Of a stretch of 40,363 bases of DNA, positions 39,655-40,363 are shown in pieces. Location of the stretch: contig JAEZZY010000078.1 in NCBI GenBank assembly GCA_023418315.1, positions 1-40,363 on the forward strand, read 5' to 3'. Within the stretch, counting starts at the first letter, position 1, and each line of letters opens with the position of its first letter. Below the pieces are notes generated by a model. That model had not been told where the DNA came from, ran no database searches, and saw nothing but the letters and a program-made list of their open reading frames with translations. The translations under genes were made by a program, and so were the position numbers. This stretch comes from Bacteroidota bacterium. GTDB taxonomy: Bacteria > Bacteroidota > Bacteroidia > Chitinophagales > Chitinophagaceae.

Positions 39655-40363
39655 ATGTCTCTTTTACATAATTTCTTACTGTTTGGCATCACCTTTATTG
39701 CAGGTATTTTAAGTTTACGATTCACAATCAGTGAAAAAAGCATCAATGTGTTGCTTGCCTTTTCAGGCTCTTTTTTGCTGAGCATTACTTTGTTGCATTT
39801 ACTTCCCGAAACCTTTGAAGAAACAGGCGCTCATGCAGGCTTCTATATTCTCTGCGGCTTTTTTTTACAACTGTTGATACAGCGCCTGACACACGGCGTA
39901 GAGCATGGGCATATCCATGCGCAGCCTACCGACCATCACGCACACAGCCATGCCGTTCATTTCCAATCCATTTTTCTCGGCCTCGGGGTGCATGCCTTTA
40001 TGGAAGGATTGCCTTTAGGCTTTCATTATAGGGAAATGGCTACGGAGCCTTCACTTTATATGGCGGTGGCAGCTCATAAATTGCCGGAGGTTATTTTACT
40101 AGGCACACTTGCTTCTACCGTTAAAAGCAAAAAAGAAGCACTTATCAGCATTTTCATTTTTTCTTTATTCACACCGCTTGGCTCGGTAGCCGCATCCCTA
40201 CTTGGCAGGAAATATTATATGGTCAGCAAGCTGGTAGCCATCCTTATCCCTATAGTAGCCGGTGTGTTCATTCATATATCCACCACTATATTTTTTGAAA
40301 GCGGCACCAAGCACCATTTGCTCACACGCAACAAATTCATAGCCATTATGTGTGGAGTAGCGC
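39655..40363 (+). CDS. ZIP-family metal transporter (N-terminal part, cut by window edge)
   Basis: Starts MSLLHNFLLFGITFIAGILS and stays open to the window end (236 codons). Features: repeated membrane segments, LSITLLHLLPETFEE (helix with His and Glu typical of ZIP), a histidine-rich cytoplasmic loop (HGVEHGHIHAQPTDHHAHSHAVH, at residues 83-105), LGVHAFMEGLPLG and AAHKLPEVILLG, which correspond to the conserved metal-path helices IV and V. ZIP proteins move zinc, iron or manganese into the cytoplasm. The last residues are ISTTIFFESGTKHH and onward. The stop codon is outside the window, so the length is unknown. The preceding terminator separates it from the surface protein. Confidence 0.92.
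   Translation, partial: MSLLHNFLLFGITFIAGILSLRFTISEKSINVLLAFSGSFLLSITLLHLLPETFEETGAHAGFYILCGFFLQLLIQRLTHGVEHGHIHAQPTDHHAHSHAVHFQSIFLGLGVHAFMEGLPLGFHYREMATEPSLYMAVAAHKLPEVILLGTLASTVKSKKEALISIFIFSLFTPLGSVAASLLGRKYYMVSKLVAILIPIVAGVFIHISTTIFFESGTKHHLLTRNKFIAIMCGVA

Overview
The window reads as chromosomal DNA of a member of the Bacteroidota, most like Chitinophagaceae. The evidence is: several secreted proteins with type IX secretion (T9SS) C-terminal sorting domains of type A and type B; -7 promoter elements of the TAnnTTTG type; an almost complete lack of Shine-Dalgarno sequences; a DAHP synthase-chorismate mutase fusion; and a small PID-CTERM-like protein. The assignment comes from reading the sequence only; no database was searched.

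Layout. 1-2755 is a visibly A+T-richer accessory patch. It holds the 5' end of an IS3-family element on the minus strand, a 30-codon fragment that looks like the N-terminus of an ATP-grasp peptide maturase (GwsG-like), a secreted TlpA-like thioredoxin, a secreted TPR-like protein of unknown function and a 51-codon ORF. From about 2759 on the sequence is core genome: ruvB (-), a LutB-like Fe-S protein and a DUF7033-type deacetylase-like protein (+), a PAP2-like membrane protein (+), radA (-), an M3 peptidase (+), tRNA-Leu and tRNA-Gly (-), ccmB-ccmC-ccmD and glutamate dehydrogenase (+), rpsF-rpsR-rplI behind a structured leader (+), an active-looking rhomboid followed by a catalytically degenerate one and an EEP-family protein (+), a lipoprotein (-), a PID-CTERM-like small protein downstream of a 1631-residue T9SS surface protein (-), a small conserved-looking gene plus aroE (+), a methyltransferase and DAHPS-CM (-), ligA (+), two tandem T9SS proteins with nearly identical sorting domains (+), uvrC (-), a lipoprotein and yqgE (-), a large T9SS type B adhesin-like protein (+), and the start of a ZIP transporter (+, cut by the window edge).

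How parts work together. DNA maintenance genes (ruvB, radA, ligA, uvrC) are scattered singly. Two shikimate-pathway genes (aroE; DAHPS-CM) lie in neighbouring convergent units. ccmB/C/D form a cytochrome c maturation (heme export) block. The surface proteins depend on T9SS machinery encoded elsewhere. The least explained items are: the broken RiPP-like locus at the left edge; the PID-CTERM partner downstream of the giant surface protein, with triple 15-bp repeats in front; the active/inactive rhomboid pair; a terminator-ended small transcript or attenuator before radA; and the recurrent TAnnTTTR boxes a few bases before start codons, which suggest leaderless or nearly leaderless mRNAs.
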